Assembly: GCF_003024235.1 (NCBI RefSeq)
Contig: NZ_KZ679091.1
Location: 1-64,000, forward strand
Origin: Arenimonas caeni
GTDB taxonomy: Bacteria > Pseudomonadota > Gammaproteobacteria > Xanthomonadales > Xanthomonadaceae
DNA: 64,000 nucleotides
Direction of reading: 5' to 3'
Made by a program: the position numbers and the translations under genes. Position 1 is the stretch's first letter; the number at the start of each line of letters is the position of its first letter. A model generated the notes under the pieces. That model made no database searches, had not been told where the DNA came from, and saw only the letters and a list, made by a program, of their open reading frames with translations. This document shows, piece after piece, positions 26,401 to 34,528 of this stretch.

Positions 26401-28382
26401 CCGCCCGCGGCGCCTGGGAGTCGGTCAAGCGCCACTTCCGTGCCCTGGGCATCGACAGCCAGTCGCAGGACTTCACCTGCGTGGGCGTGGGCGACATGTC
26501 CGGCGACGTGTTCGGCAACGGCATGCTGCTCTCCAGGCACATCCGCCTGGTGGCGGCGTTCGACCACCGCCACATCTTCCTCGACCCGAACCCGGACTCG
26601 GCGCGCAGCTACGTCGAGCGCGAGCGCCTGTTCCGCCTGCCGCGCTCGAGCTGGGAGGACTACGACAAGTCGCTGATCTCCGAGGGCGGCGGCGTGCATC
26701 CGCGCTCGGCCAAGTCGATCGCCATCACGCCGCAGGTGCGCGCGGTGCTGGGCCTGGCCGACGACGTCGAGCAGCTCAGCCCGATGGCGCTGATGAACGC
26801 CATCCTCAAGGCGCCGGTCGACCTGCTGTGGAACGGCGGCATCGGCACCTACGTCAAGGGCAGCAGCGAGTCGCACGCCGACGTCGGCGACCGTGCCAAC
26901 AACGGCCTGCGCGTCAACGGCGGCGAACTGCGCTGCCGTGCGGTGGGCGAGGGCGGCAACCTGGGCTTCACCCAGCGCGGCCGCATCGAGGCCGCCCAGG
27001 CCGGCGTGCTGCTGAACACCGACTTCATCGACAACTCGGCCGGCGTGGACACCTCCGACCACGAGGTGAACATCAAGATCCTGCTCTCGGCCCCGGTGCA
27101 GCGCGGTGAACTCAAGCTCGAGGAGCGCAACGCGCTGCTGGCCAGCATGACCGACGAGGTCGCCGGCCTGGTGCTCAACGACAACTACCGCCAGAACCAG
27201 GCCATCAGCCTGATGGAGCGCATGAGCGAGGCCCGCCTGGGCTCGTTCGGCCACTTCATCCAGGTGCTCGAGGGCCAGGGCCTGCTCGACCGCGCCATCG
27301 AGTACCTGCCCACCGACGCCGAGCTGGCCGAGCGCAAGGCGCGCGGCCAGGGCCTGACCCGGCCCGAGCTGAGCGTGCTGCTGAGCTACGACAAGATCGT
27401 GGTCTTCAACCAGATGCTCGATTCGGACGTGCCCGAGGACCCGTACCTGGGCAAGGAGCTGGTGCGCTACTTCCCCGAGGCGCTGCAGGAGCGTTTCGCC
27501 GCCGACATGGAGAACCACCGCCTGCGTCGCGAGATCATCGCCACGGCGGTCACCAACTCGACGGTCAACCGCATGGGCGCCACCTTCCTGCTGCGCATGC
27601 AGGAAGACACCGGCCAGGGCCCGGCGCAGATCGCCAAGGCCTTCACCATCAGCCGCGAGGTGCTCGACGCGCGTGCGCTGTGGGCCGCGATCGACGGCCT
27701 GGACCTGAAGGTCAGCGAGGAAGCCCAGCTCGAAGCCCTGGCCAGCATCTGGCACCTGCTGCGCAACCTCACCCGCTGGCTGCTCAACCGTCCGGGCGAG
27801 ACCCTCAACATCGCCGAGAAGGTCGAGCGCTACGCCGGTGGCGTGGCCGGGCTGCGCGCCGCGCTGTCCTCGGTGCTGCCGGAGGAAGCCCGCGCCCAGC
27901 TGGACGCCGACGAGGCGCGCTGGCTGGCCCACGGCTACCCGGCCGACCTGGCCCGGGCCTTCGCCAGCCTGCCGTTCATGGCCTATGCGCTGGACATCGT
28001 CGAGGTGTCGATCGAGCAGAAGCTGCCGGTGGTCGATGTCGCCACCGCCTACTTCAGCCTTTCGGACGCGATGCACACCAAGTGGCTGATGGACGCGGTC
28101 GAGGCGCTGCCGGTGGCGGGTCGCTGGCATGCTCAGGCCCGCGGCGTGCTGCGCGACGAACTGCAGGCCCAGCAGCGGGCGCTGGTGGGGCAGGTGCTGG
28201 CCGGCGGTGCCGGGCTGGCGCCCGAGGCGCAGGTGGCGCGCTGGCTCGAGCGCGACGATCCGTCGCTGCGCCTGACCCAGACGATGTTCGCCGACCTGCG
28301 CAACCTGCGCGAGCTCGACTACCCGACGCTGTCGGTGGCCGTGCGCCGGCTGGCCCAGGTGGTCGCCGCCGGCGCCGCCTGA
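23475..28382 (+). CDS. NAD-specific glutamate dehydrogenase, large ~180 kDa type
   Basis: 1635 residues, the length of the L_180 class known from Streptomyces, Pseudomonas and Caulobacter. It deaminates glutamate to 2-oxoglutarate with NAD. A long N-terminal regulatory part (ACT-like and helical, residues about 1-750) precedes the catalytic core: GPVARGGLRWSDRREDFRTE, the substrate-lysine region VPVGSKGGFVVKRP, VVPPVDVVRHDGDDPYLVVA and the NAD-binding VGVGDMSGDVFGNGML. The C-terminal helical domain is complete. This class usually works in catabolism of amino acids, fitting the tryptophan-degradation genes in this window. A possible -10 is TACAAT at 23433-23438. Confidence 0.95.
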   Translation: MNAHALASAESLDAIAAAIAATASAPAKALEETFARSFFARVPEDELTSRSAAEWAAVARSFLAFAGRREAGKVSISLSNPSVAADGYDSTHTVVRLANDDMPFLVDSVRMALSQFNISLHQLAHPVMAVRRDESGKLVSIGEGHAESFIYLEIDRLADAGSMAQVEQTILAALADVRAAVADWLPMRERMLSIAGDLESSPMPVDAADRAEAQSFLRWAADNHFTFLGYREYEVVGRELHPVQGSGLGLLRGKDQQARPRPVAGLAAADLAPNARRDVLVLTKTNARATVHRPGYMDYIGVLEFDAEGRAVRERRFLGLYTSSAYNRRPWEIPLVRQRHEFVMAASGLAPTSHSGKALRHILETLPREELFQSSAEELQRTAMGILSLQERARTRLFLRRDRYGRFFSALVYIPRDRFNTGIRLRIEAALMQALGGERLDHSVQIGESPLAQLHLVIRPKAGATLEFDQATLESELVRIVRDWHDELREILVREAGEEQGLKLAQTYGRALPAGYIESVSPEMAAADVLQAARLSGPGDQRISFYRHGEELRLKLVRRSGDIALSDVLPVMENLGLRVLTEHPYELEVEGERISIQDFEVQARTGAIDVDAARLPFEEAFNAVWSGEAENDGLNQLLTSARLEWRDIAMLRGYTKYALQTGVPFSQTYMEETLQRYPVIARLLYELFAARFEPGREQPLDAAGQQALHDQIAWLLPADSRKSLDTIPQEIAGARALDRAAQIDAVTDALEILLDTVVQSIDDDRILRGYQTLIKATLRTNFYQRKAGRFADYIAFKFDPALIPDLPKPRPYREIFVYSPYVEGVHLRFGPVARGGLRWSDRREDFRTEVLGLVKAQMVKNTVIVPVGSKGGFVVKRPPVGGDRDAQLAEGIACYKRFINGLLDITDNLVDGAVVPPVDVVRHDGDDPYLVVAADKGTASFSDIANGISAEHGYWLGDAFASGGSVGYDHKGMGITARGAWESVKRHFRALGIDSQSQDFTCVGVGDMSGDVFGNGMLLSRHIRLVAAFDHRHIFLDPNPDSARSYVERERLFRLPRSSWEDYDKSLISEGGGVHPRSAKSIAITPQVRAVLGLADDVEQLSPMALMNAILKAPVDLLWNGGIGTYVKGSSESHADVGDRANNGLRVNGGELRCRAVGEGGNLGFTQRGRIEAAQAGVLLNTDFIDNSAGVDTSDHEVNIKILLSAPVQRGELKLEERNALLASMTDEVAGLVLNDNYRQNQAISLMERMSEARLGSFGHFIQVLEGQGLLDRAIEYLPTDAELAERKARGQGLTRPELSVLLSYDKIVVFNQMLDSDVPEDPYLGKELVRYFPEALQERFAADMENHRLRREIIATAVTNSTVNRMGATFLLRMQEDTGQGPAQIAKAFTISREVLDARALWAAIDGLDLKVSEEAQLEALASIWHLLRNLTRWLLNRPGETLNIAEKVERYAGGVAGLRAALSSVLPEEARAQLDADEARWLAHGYPADLARAFASLPFMAYALDIVEVSIEQKLPVVDVATAYFSLSDAMHTKWLMDAVEALPVAGRWHAQARGVLRDELQAQQRALVGQVLAGGAGLAPEAQVARWLERDDPSLRLTQTMFADLRNLRELDYPTLSVAVRRLAQVVAAGAA

Positions 28383-28397
28383 TCCCGCGCGTTCCCG

Positions 28398-28423
28398 GTA
28401 GGAGCGCCCGAAGGCGCTCCTAC
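28398..28423. repeat. REP palindrome, GTAGGAGCGCC family
   Basis: Perfect 11-base inverted repeat GTAGGAGCGCC / GGCGCTCCTAC with a CGAA loop, extended outward by partly matching CCC/GGG. It lies 15 bases after the glutamate dehydrogenase stop and 31 bases before nadK. No T-run follows. Related elements are at 8151-8180 and 33695-33836. Confidence 0.85.
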
Positions 28424-28454
28424 ACGGGAGCTGGGCTGGGTTATCCTCGGCGTC

Positions 28455-29234
28455 ATGCCGAGCCTGCCTGCCCACCCGCGCATCGCCTTCCTCGCCAGCT
28501 CCGTGCCCGAGGCCCGGTCGGCCCGTGACCGGCTCGAGGCCCGCTTTGGCCAGTTTTCGCCCGAGGACGCCGACGTGCTGTGCGTGCTCGGCGGCGACGG
28601 CTTCATGCTGCACACGCTGCACCGGCATGGCGCCCTGGGCAAACCCGTGTTCGGCATGAAGCTGGGCACGGTGGGTTTCCTGATGAACCAGCACCGCCCG
28701 GACGACCTGGTCGAGCGCCTGCACGCGTCCGAGGCGGCGGTGCTGCGGCCGCTGGAAATGACGGCCACGTCGGAATCCGGCGCCACCGTCACGCTGCTGG
28801 CCTACAACGAGGTCTCGATGCTGCGGCAGACGCGGCAGACGGCGCACCTGCGGATTTCGCTGAACGGGCAGGTCCGCCTGGACGAGTTGGTCTGCGACGG
28901 CGTGCTGGTGGCCACGCCGGCCGGCAGCACCGCCTACAACTTCTCGGCGCACGGGCCGATCCTGCCGCTGGGCTCGCAGGTGGTGGCGTTGACGCCGATC
29001 GCGGCCTTCCGTCCGCGCCGTTGGCGCGGCGCGCTGCTGCGCTCGGACACCGTGGTGCGCATCGAGGTGCTCGACGGCCACAAACGCCCGGTCAGCGCCA
29101 CCGCCGATTCGCACGAGGTGCGCGACGTGGCCGAGATCACGGTGCGCGAGTCGGGCGAACGCACCGTCACGCTGCTGTTCGACCCCGAGCACAACCTCGA
29201 GGAGCGCATCCTCAACGAGCAGTTCACGACCTGA
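28455..29234 (+). CDS. nadK: NAD kinase
   Basis: 259 residues. ATP-dependent phosphorylation of NAD to NADP. The diagnostic GGDG motif is in [16 protein letters not shown] (residues 46-49), followed by [15 protein letters not shown] and the second conserved block [20 protein letters not shown]. This is the shorter alphaproteobacteria/Xanthomonad-like form of the family. A TTATCC hexamer ends eight bases before the ATG, and no ribosome-binding site is visible, so the transcript may be leaderless. The 5'-nucleotidase gene follows 41 bases downstream. Confidence 0.94.
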   Translation: MPSLPAHPRIAFLASSVPEARSARDRLEARFGQFSPEDADVLCVLGGDGFMLHTLHRHGALGKPVFGMKLGTVGFLMNQHRPDDLVERLHASEAAVLRPLEMTATSESGATVTLLAYNEVSMLRQTRQTAHLRISLNGQVRLDELVCDGVLVATPAGSTAYNFSAHGPILPLGSQVVALTPIAAFRPRRWRGALLRSDTVVRIEVLDGHKRPVSATADSHEVRDVAEITVRESGERTVTLLFDPEHNLEERILNEQFTT

Positions 29235-29275
29235 GCGTCTCGGCCCGTGAGACCGCCACCGGGCATACTCCTGCC

Positions 29276-30202
29276 ATGAGCCCGCAATCGATGCCCGCGC
29301 AGTCCCCGTCCGAGCGCCTGGTGGTCGCCATCACGGCGCGGGCGCTGTTCGACCTCGAGCACAGCCACGCGCTGTTCCAGTCGGCCGGCCTCGAGGCCTA
29401 CGCCGAATACCAGCGCAACCGCGAAACCGAAGTGCTGGCGCCGGGCATCGCCTTCCCGCTGGTGCAGAAGCTGCTGGCCCTGAACGAGGGCGCGCCGGCC
29501 GAGGCGCCGCGGGTCGAGGTGGTGCTGCTCTCGCGCAACTCCTCCGACACCGGCCTGCGCATCTTCAATTCGATCCGCCATTACGGGCTGGGCATCGTGC
29601 GCGCGGTGTTCACCAGCGGCGGCGAGGTCTGGCCCTACATCCGGCCGTTCGGGGCCCAGCTGTTCCTGTCCGCGAACCCCAGCTCGGTGCGCAGCGCGCT
29701 CGAGCATGGCATCGCGGCCGCCACCATCCTGCCGTCCAAGGCGCCGGAACGCAGCCACGACCAGCTCCGCATCGCCTTCGACGGCGACGCCGTCATCTTC
29801 GGCGACGAATCCGAGCGCGTGTCCAAGGAATCGGGCCTCGCCGCCTTCCACGACAACGAAACCAGCCGCGCCGGCGAGCCGCTCTCGGGCGGGCCGTTCC
29901 GCGGCTTCCTGGCGGCGCTGCACCAGCTCCAGCAGGCCTTCCCGGCCGGCGAGGGCTCGCCCATCCGCACCGCCCTGGTCACCGCGCGCTCGGCGCCGGC
30001 GCACGAGCGCGTCATCCTCACCCTGCGCGAGTGGGGCGTGCGCCTGGACGAGGCCATGTTCCTGGGCGGGCGCGACAAGGGGCCGTTCCTGGAAACCTTC
30101 GGCGCCGACATCTTCTTCGACGACAGCCAGCACAACGTCGAGAACGCGCGCCGCCACGTGGCCACCGGCCACGTGCCCTTCGGCGTCACCAACGAGGCCT
30201 GA
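29276..30202 (+). CDS. 5'-nucleotidase, cytosolic NT5C1-like family
   Basis: 308 residues. It contains RLVVAITARALFDLEHSHAL with the phosphatase nucleophile region (F-DLEHS), RVEVVLLSRNSSDTGLRIFN, RIAFDGDAVIFGDESERVSK with the central DGDAVIF motif, and the C-terminal FLGGRDKGPFLETFGADIFF block, matching bacterial homologues of eukaryotic cytosolic 5'-nucleotidase I (HAD-like). It would dephosphorylate AMP or related nucleoside monophosphates. A CATACT hexamer ends six bases before the ATG. It converges with the MFS gene with only one base between the stops. Confidence 0.86.
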   Translation: MSPQSMPAQSPSERLVVAITARALFDLEHSHALFQSAGLEAYAEYQRNRETEVLAPGIAFPLVQKLLALNEGAPAEAPRVEVVLLSRNSSDTGLRIFNSIRHYGLGIVRAVFTSGGEVWPYIRPFGAQLFLSANPSSVRSALEHGIAAATILPSKAPERSHDQLRIAFDGDAVIFGDESERVSKESGLAAFHDNETSRAGEPLSGGPFRGFLAALHQLQQAFPAGEGSPIRTALVTARSAPAHERVILTLREWGVRLDEAMFLGGRDKGPFLETFGADIFFDDSQHNVENARRHVATGHVPFGVTNEA

Positions 30203-30203
30203 G

Positions 30204-31352
30204 TCAGGCCTGGGCCGGCGCCGGCCTGCGCAGCGCGTACACAAGCCAGGCCAGCGCCGTCACCACGGCGCCGGCGGCGAAGGCGGCCGGGCCACCGCCG
30301 GCGCGTTCCCACATCAGCGCCGCCAGGCCGGCGCCGAGTACGCCGCCCACGCCCGAACTGAAGCCATAAAGCAGGCTCTGGCCGGCGGCGGCGCGCCGGC
30401 CCGGGAAATAATCGGTGATCAGGCGCATGCAGCAGGCGTGGAAGGTGGCGAAGCTCAGCGCGTGCGTGCACTGGGCCAGCGCCATGATCCACAGCGAATC
30501 GGCGAAGGCCGCCACCAGGGCCCAGCGCAGCACCGTCACGCCCAGGCAGGCCGACAGCAGCGGGCCGGCGCCGAGTCGGGCGATCAGGCGCGGGGCCTGC
30601 CAGAACATGGCGATCTCGATCAGCACGCCGATCGACCAGAGCGCGCCGATCGCCGCGCCCGAATGCCCGGCCGCCTGCAGGTGCAGGGTGTAGAAGACGT
30701 AGAAGGGCCCGAAGCCCAGCTGCATCAGCATCGCCACCATCAGGAAGCGGCGTACGCCCGGGCGCCGGAACAGGTGCCCGGCCTCGCCGACGCCCGGCGC
30801 CGGCGGCGGCGGGCGGTCGTGCCGGTGCGGCCAGGCGGCCAGCGCCATGGCGGCGAACAGGGGCAGGGTGAGCCAGGGGAAGGCCAGCGCACCGACCCGG
30901 TCCATCAGCGCGCCGAAGCTGCCGGCCACCAGCAGGAATCCCACCGAGCCCCAGACGCGCAGCCGCCCGTACTGCTCTGGCGCGGGGCCGAGCGCGGCCA
31001 GGGTCATGGCCTCGAATTGCGGCATCACCGCGTTGTAGAACAGCCCGAACACCGCCATCACGCCCAGCAGCGCCCAGGGCTCGCGGGTGAACAGGAAGCC
31101 CGCGAAACACAGCAGTGTGGCCACGCACCCGGCCACGAACCATTCGCCGGGGCGGGCGCTGCGCCCGGTGAGCGCGGCCCAGGCCGGCGGCGCGACGATG
31201 CGGGTGCCGTACCAGAGCCCCAGCATGGCGCCGACCACGAAACCGCCGTGGCCCATCGCGTCCACCCAGCGTCCGACGTAGGGCGTGTAGGCGCCCAGGG
31301 CGGCGTAGTACCAGAAGTAGAAGACCGCGAAGGGGCGGAGGCTGGCGTGCAT
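30204..31352 (-). CDS. MFS transporter, HcaT/3-phenylpropionate-permease-like
   Basis: 382 residues with 11-12 predicted membrane helices. The start MHASLRPFAVFYFWYYAALG AYTPYVGRW and the loop FGLFYNAVMPQFEAMTLAAL match the MFS_1_like family of E. coli HcaT (PPP permease) and of putative nucleoside/sugar carriers. The middle loop is the usual cytoplasmic break after helix 6 (HRHDRPPPPAPG). The substrate cannot be read from sequence; an aromatic acid is suggested only by the HcaT similarity and by aromatic catabolism elsewhere in the window. It is monocistronic: a terminator for the upstream gene separates it from that gene. Confidence 0.83.
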   Translation of the reverse strand: MHASLRPFAVFYFWYYAALGAYTPYVGRWVDAMGHGGFVVGAMLGLWYGTRIVAPPAWAALTGRSARPGEWFVAGCVATLLCFAGFLFTREPWALLGVMAVFGLFYNAVMPQFEAMTLAALGPAPEQYGRLRVWGSVGFLLVAGSFGALMDRVGALAFPWLTLPLFAAMALAAWPHRHDRPPPPAPGVGEAGHLFRRPGVRRFLMVAMLMQLGFGPFYVFYTLHLQAAGHSGAAIGALWSIGVLIEIAMFWQAPRLIARLGAGPLLSACLGVTVLRWALVAAFADSLWIMALAQCTHALSFATFHACCMRLITDYFPGRRAAAGQSLLYGFSSGVGGVLGAGLAALMWERAGGGPAAFAAGAVVTALAWLVYALRRPAPAQA

Positions 31353-31362
31353 GGGCGGACCG

Positions 31363-31394
31363 GAAAAGAAAAGGCCGGGCCCGAGGGCCCGGCC
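31363..31394 (-). terminator. Rho-independent terminator (leftward)
   Basis: Minus strand: perfect 10-base stem GGCCGGGCCC / GGGCCCGGCC with a two-base loop followed by TTTTCTTTT. It ends the transcript of the secreted hydrolase/DUF4785 pair, 34 bases after its stop. Confidence 0.9.
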
Positions 31395-31428
31395 TGTGCA
31401 TCATCGCTTTTCCGGCTGCTCCGGTGAA

Positions 31429-32661
31429 CTAGCGCAGGCGGTCGCGGACCGGCAGCGGCCGGCGCGGCTTGCCCTCGCTCAGCGCCCGCTCGCGGGTCTC
31501 GAGCGTGCCCATGCGGCTCTGGTCCTTGAGTTCGAGCTGGCGCAGTTCGAACGGCGCACCGTAGCCCATCGGCAGGTTGCCCGGACCGAAGGGCAGCGAC
31601 AGGCTGCGCCGGCCCGGCTCGAGCCAGTCGGCCGAATGGGCCTGCGCCACCGGCGCCAGCTGGCCATCCGGGCCGGTGGCGTAGAGCACGCCACGCAGTT
31701 CGTACCGGCCCGGCGCCGCCACCTGCACCGGCAGGCGGAAGGCCAGCGAGGCCGCGTCGAAGCCGTAGTCGCCGGCCAGGCGCGCCGTGGGTCGGGCCAC
31801 CTCGATGGCCGTGCGGGCATCGCGCTGCACCGCCCCGTCGGGCGCGGCCGCGCCGGCGAACAGCTGCACTTCCCACAGACCGGGGCCGGTCTGCACGTTC
31901 TCCGGCAACCGCGCCAGCGCCTTGCCGTTGCGGAACGCCAGCGGCAGGACCTGGCCTTCGGGCGACACCAGCTGGCCTTCGATGCGGGTCCCGGGCATCG
32001 GGCGGTCACCCTTGCCGAGCACGGCGCTGACCTCGAAGGAATCGCCGGCCAGCACGCGCACGCGGTCCGCCTGGGCGGCGAGCACAAGCTCGCTGCGCGG
32101 CTCGAACACGTGCACGAGGAACTGGCCCTCGGCCCGGGGCAGCTGCAGCTGGAAGCGGCCCTGGCCCAGCGCCGGCTCGAGCTGCACGATCGCCGTGCCG
32201 TCGCTGACCTCCATGCCGGCCTGGCGCAGTTGCGCGGTGGTGGCGCGCTGACTCAGGGCCTGCGGCTGGGCGACCAGGCGGCCGTGGCGCATCACGCGAA
32301 GCTGCGAAGGGTCGACCGCGGCGGCCGGGCGGCGGCCCGGGACGGCACCGGCGGGGCTGAGCCGCACCAGGGCGCCGGGGGCGGTGGTGTCGATGGCCAG
32401 GCCGGCCTGGAGCTCGGCGCCATCCACGGTGGTCCAGTATTCGCGGCTCTCTGCCCGGTGCGGGGCCGGGGCCGCCAGCTCGGCGCGCGGGTCCATCGGC
32501 CAGGCCATGGACACCGGCTGGCGCTCGAAGTCACCAGCGGGCAGCGGCGCGGCCATCAGGCGGACGGGCTGCTGGTCGGCGGCGCCGGCGGGCAGCAGGG
32601 AACCGGCCTGGGCGTTGCCCATGGCCAGGGCGAGCACGGAGAACAGAAGGGTCTTTTTCAT
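31429..32661 (-). CDS. Secreted DUF4785-like protein
   Basis: 410 residues with a signal peptide (MKKTLLFSVLALAMGNAQAG). The rest appears to be several beta-sandwich (Ig-like) domains: repeated strands such as GQFLVHVFEPRSELVLAAQA... are seen, with the sequence GDSFEVSAVLGKGDRPMPGT typical of Ig-like chaperone/adhesin folds, and no catalytic motif. The overall pattern is what I associate with DUF4785 proteins of Xanthomonadales and Legionella, which are secreted and uncharacterised. It starts three bases after the stop of the secreted hydrolase gene, so the two are surely co-expressed, and ends at a terminator. A role as accessory or inhibitor of that hydrolase is inference. Confidence 0.72.
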   Translation of the reverse strand: MKKTLLFSVLALAMGNAQAGSLLPAGAADQQPVRLMAAPLPAGDFERQPVSMAWPMDPRAELAAPAPHRAESREYWTTVDGAELQAGLAIDTTAPGALVRLSPAGAVPGRRPAAAVDPSQLRVMRHGRLVAQPQALSQRATTAQLRQAGMEVSDGTAIVQLEPALGQGRFQLQLPRAEGQFLVHVFEPRSELVLAAQADRVRVLAGDSFEVSAVLGKGDRPMPGTRIEGQLVSPEGQVLPLAFRNGKALARLPENVQTGPGLWEVQLFAGAAAPDGAVQRDARTAIEVARPTARLAGDYGFDAASLAFRLPVQVAAPGRYELRGVLYATGPDGQLAPVAQAHSADWLEPGRRSLSLPFGPGNLPMGYGAPFELRQLELKDQSRMGTLETRERALSEGKPRRPLPVRDRLR

Positions 32662-32664
32662 GGC

Positions 32665-33519
32665 TCAGGCCCCCATGTCCGCGCGAAGGATGGTGTCGAG
32701 GCCGAAGCAGGCGCGCCGGCTCTGGTTGTGCGAGAGCGGCTCGCTGCCGCGCATGCGCGCCTTGTCCTGGAACCAGACGCTGCCCGCGGCCGACTGGCTC
32801 GAGCAGTTGAGGAAACCGTCGGAGCAGGAGTTCAGCCACCACTGGGTGGTCTCGAGGCCGACGTTCTCGGCGTAGCCACCGCAGTAGCTGTCCGGGTCCC
32901 AGATCGCCGAATCGACGTCGGTGCCGACCACGCTGCGGAAGGGCTTGGGCAGGGCCGGGCGGCCGGCGGTGCCGTAGAGCCAGTTGGCGTTGTAGCTGGC
33001 CATCCAGCTGGTCTGCTGCATGCGCACGGCGTCGTTCTGGTAGCCGAGCAGCCAGCCCAGGGCGCCTTCGAACACGTTGCCGCTGATCACCGCGTCGGCC
33101 AGCGGCGTGCCGGCGGACGAGGGCGCCAGGGCGTTCACCCGCACGGTCTTGCTGATGATGTTCGGGTAGCGGCTGTCCCAGGTCGGGTTCGACAGGATCC
33201 AGCGCATGACGTTGCCGCCGTTGCTGTGGGTGATGACGATCAGGCGGGTGATGCCGCGGTTGTTGATGAAGGTGTTGAGCTGGCCCGCAAGGCAGCCGGC
33301 CGCCGCGTTGTCCCACATGTACTTGGTGAAGTCGCAGTTGATGACGACGTAGTTGGCCGAATTCGGCAGGCCGCCGCGCACGTTGTTGACGAAGCTGGAC
33401 GTCCAGTAGTCGGCGGTGGCGTTGGTCTGCTTGCCGGTACCGTGGACGAAGGCGACGCCGGTGTTGGCGTGGCACACGCTTGAGAAGGCCGCCAGGGCAG
33501 CCAGGAGTAAATAGCGCAC
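32665..33519 (-). CDS. Secreted alpha/beta-hydrolase (lipase-like)
   Basis: 284 residues from the GTG at 33519, which has a strong ribosome-binding site (ggggaggg) and opens a signal peptide (RYLLLAALAAFSSVCHA). FVHGTGKQT is the oxyanion HG segment; the nucleophile elbow is IVITHSNGGNVMRW (T-H-S-N-G in place of G-x-S-x-G). Conserved aspartates occur in VVGTDVDSAIWDPDSYCGG, and at least six cysteines in the mature part suggest disulfides and export. The catalytic histidine is not certain. The paired DUF4785-like gene follows after three bases. Substrate unknown; ester or peptide bond hydrolysis both possible. Confidence 0.78.
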   Translation of the reverse strand: MRYLLLAALAAFSSVCHANTGVAFVHGTGKQTNATADYWTSSFVNNVRGGLPNSANYVVINCDFTKYMWDNAAAGCLAGQLNTFINNRGITRLIVITHSNGGNVMRWILSNPTWDSRYPNIISKTVRVNALAPSSAGTPLADAVISGNVFEGALGWLLGYQNDAVRMQQTSWMASYNANWLYGTAGRPALPKPFRSVVGTDVDSAIWDPDSYCGGYAENVGLETTQWWLNSCSDGFLNCSSQSAAGSVWFQDKARMRGSEPLSHNQSRRACFGLDTILRADMGA

Positions 33520-33694
33520 GATCCCTCCCCAGGAATTCGATGCTTGTACGCGGTGTCCCCGTCCCTGCGTCCCCACGCTTTCTTCGAAAACCGGAGCTCC
33601 CCTGCGCCGGCGTATGGAGACCGACCATGCCGACCAAATCCGTGACGGTCAACACATTTCGATGCTGCGCCGCCGCACCAGCCGCCACCCACAC
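33520..33694 (-). promoter_or_regulatory. Upstream region of the secreted hydrolase operon
   Basis: This is the non-repeat part of a 325-base gap without genes. On the minus strand there is a possible promoter: TTGACC (33652-33647), a 17-base spacer and CATGGT (33629-33624). The -35 is good, the -10 poor. I see no further operator or RNA structure. The remaining 150 bases of the gap are taken up by the palindrome at 33695-33836. Confidence 0.35.
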
Positions 33695-33836
33695 CCCCTG
33701 TAGGAGCGCCTTCAGGCGCGAAGCTTTTGTGGCTGGCCCTTCCGGCCTGGCAACCACTGGAGTGGCGCGGCCAGGCTACTCGGCCGTAAGGGCCGGCGAG
33801 CCAAAAGCTTCGCGCCTGAAGGCGCTCCTACAGGGG
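33695..33836. repeat. Paired REP element (BIME-like), two GTAGGAGCGCC units head to head
   Basis: Long inverted repeat: the left arm starts CCCCTGTAGGAGCGCCTTCA and continues GGCGCGAAGCTTTTG; the right arm is its exact complement over about 35 bases. The middle contains a second, imperfect inverted pair (GGCCCTTCCGGCC against GGCCGTAAGGGCC). Each unit is the same REP as at 28398-28423. It separates the hydrolase operon from the DUF2461 gene. Confidence 0.88.
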
Positions 33837-33844
33837 TAGGTGCG

Positions 33845-34528
33845 TCAGAACTCGAGGTCGAGGGAGGCGCAGAGATAGTCCATCAGCGGGGCGAGGCCGG
33901 CGAAGCCGGCGACGACGGCCTGGCGCAGGCGCGGGCCGAGCACGATGGCGTCGTCGAGGGCCATGCCGGCGGTGAAGTCCTTGCGCTTGAGGTCGTCGAT
34001 CAGCGGGTGGTCGGCCGGGTAGCCGCGCGGCGGGCGCACCAGGCTTTCGCCCCAGAATTCGTACTTGCGCTTGAAGCCCGGCGCGCGGGCGAACGTCTCC
34101 CAGCCGGCCGGGTTGTCGACGATGAACTCGCGGATGCGCCGCTGCACCTCCGGCTCCGGGTGCCAGATGCCGGCGCCCAGGAAACTGTTGCCCGGCTGCA
34201 CGTGCAGGTAGAACGAGGGCGCCGGCACCTGCTTGCTGCGGGCGTGGAAGAAGCGCGCGCCGCCCCAGGTCTTGTACGGCGTCTTGTCGTTGGAGAAACG
34301 CGTGTCGCGGTGGATGCGGAACAGCGAGCCGCCGTTGCCGCGCGGGTCGGCGCGGTAGTGCGTGCTGATCGCCAGCAGGTCGGGCTGCAGGTCGGTGATC
34401 AGGCGCTGGAAGGGCGCCTTGAGGTGCGCCTCGTAGTCGGCGCGGTGGTCCTCGAACCAGGCCTTGGTGTTGTTGCGAGCCAGCGCGCGCAGGAACTTGA
34501 AGGTCTTGTCGCTGAAGTAGCTGCTCAT
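33845..34528 (-). CDS. DUF2461 domain protein
   Basis: 227 residues covering the whole family: YFSDKTFKFLRALARNNTKA at the N-terminus with WFEDHRADYE, the central SLFRIHRDTRFSNDKTPYKT and the WGGARFFHARSK segment, and YLHVQPGNSFLGAGIWHPE. These are the conserved blocks of DUF2461, a family of unknown function found next to various metabolic genes. The start overlaps the sbcB stop (ATGA) and it is the last gene of the kynurenine-pathway run. Nothing indicates an enzyme; the many conserved aromatic and basic residues suggest a binding pocket. Confidence 0.9.
   Translation of the reverse strand: MSSYFSDKTFKFLRALARNNTKAWFEDHRADYEAHLKAPFQRLITDLQPDLLAISTHYRADPRGNGGSLFRIHRDTRFSNDKTPYKTWGGARFFHARSKQVPAPSFYLHVQPGNSFLGAGIWHPEPEVQRRIREFIVDNPAGWETFARAPGFKRKYEFWGESLVRPPRGYPADHPLIDDLKRKDFTAGMALDDAIVLGPRLRQAVVAGFAGLAPLMDYLCASLDLEF

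Noticed and set aside
23421-29192. A 1923-codon open frame on the minus strand, opposite the glutamate dehydrogenase and nadK genes
   Set aside because: It is rich in Arg/His/Val/Gln/Ala repeats typical of the complement of GC-rich genes, has no domain, and the plus-strand proteins are certain.
33520-33576. Upstream GTG start for the secreted hydrolase at 33576
   Set aside because: It would put 19 polar residues before the signal peptide and lacks a ribosome-binding site; the GTG at 33519 has ggggaggg.
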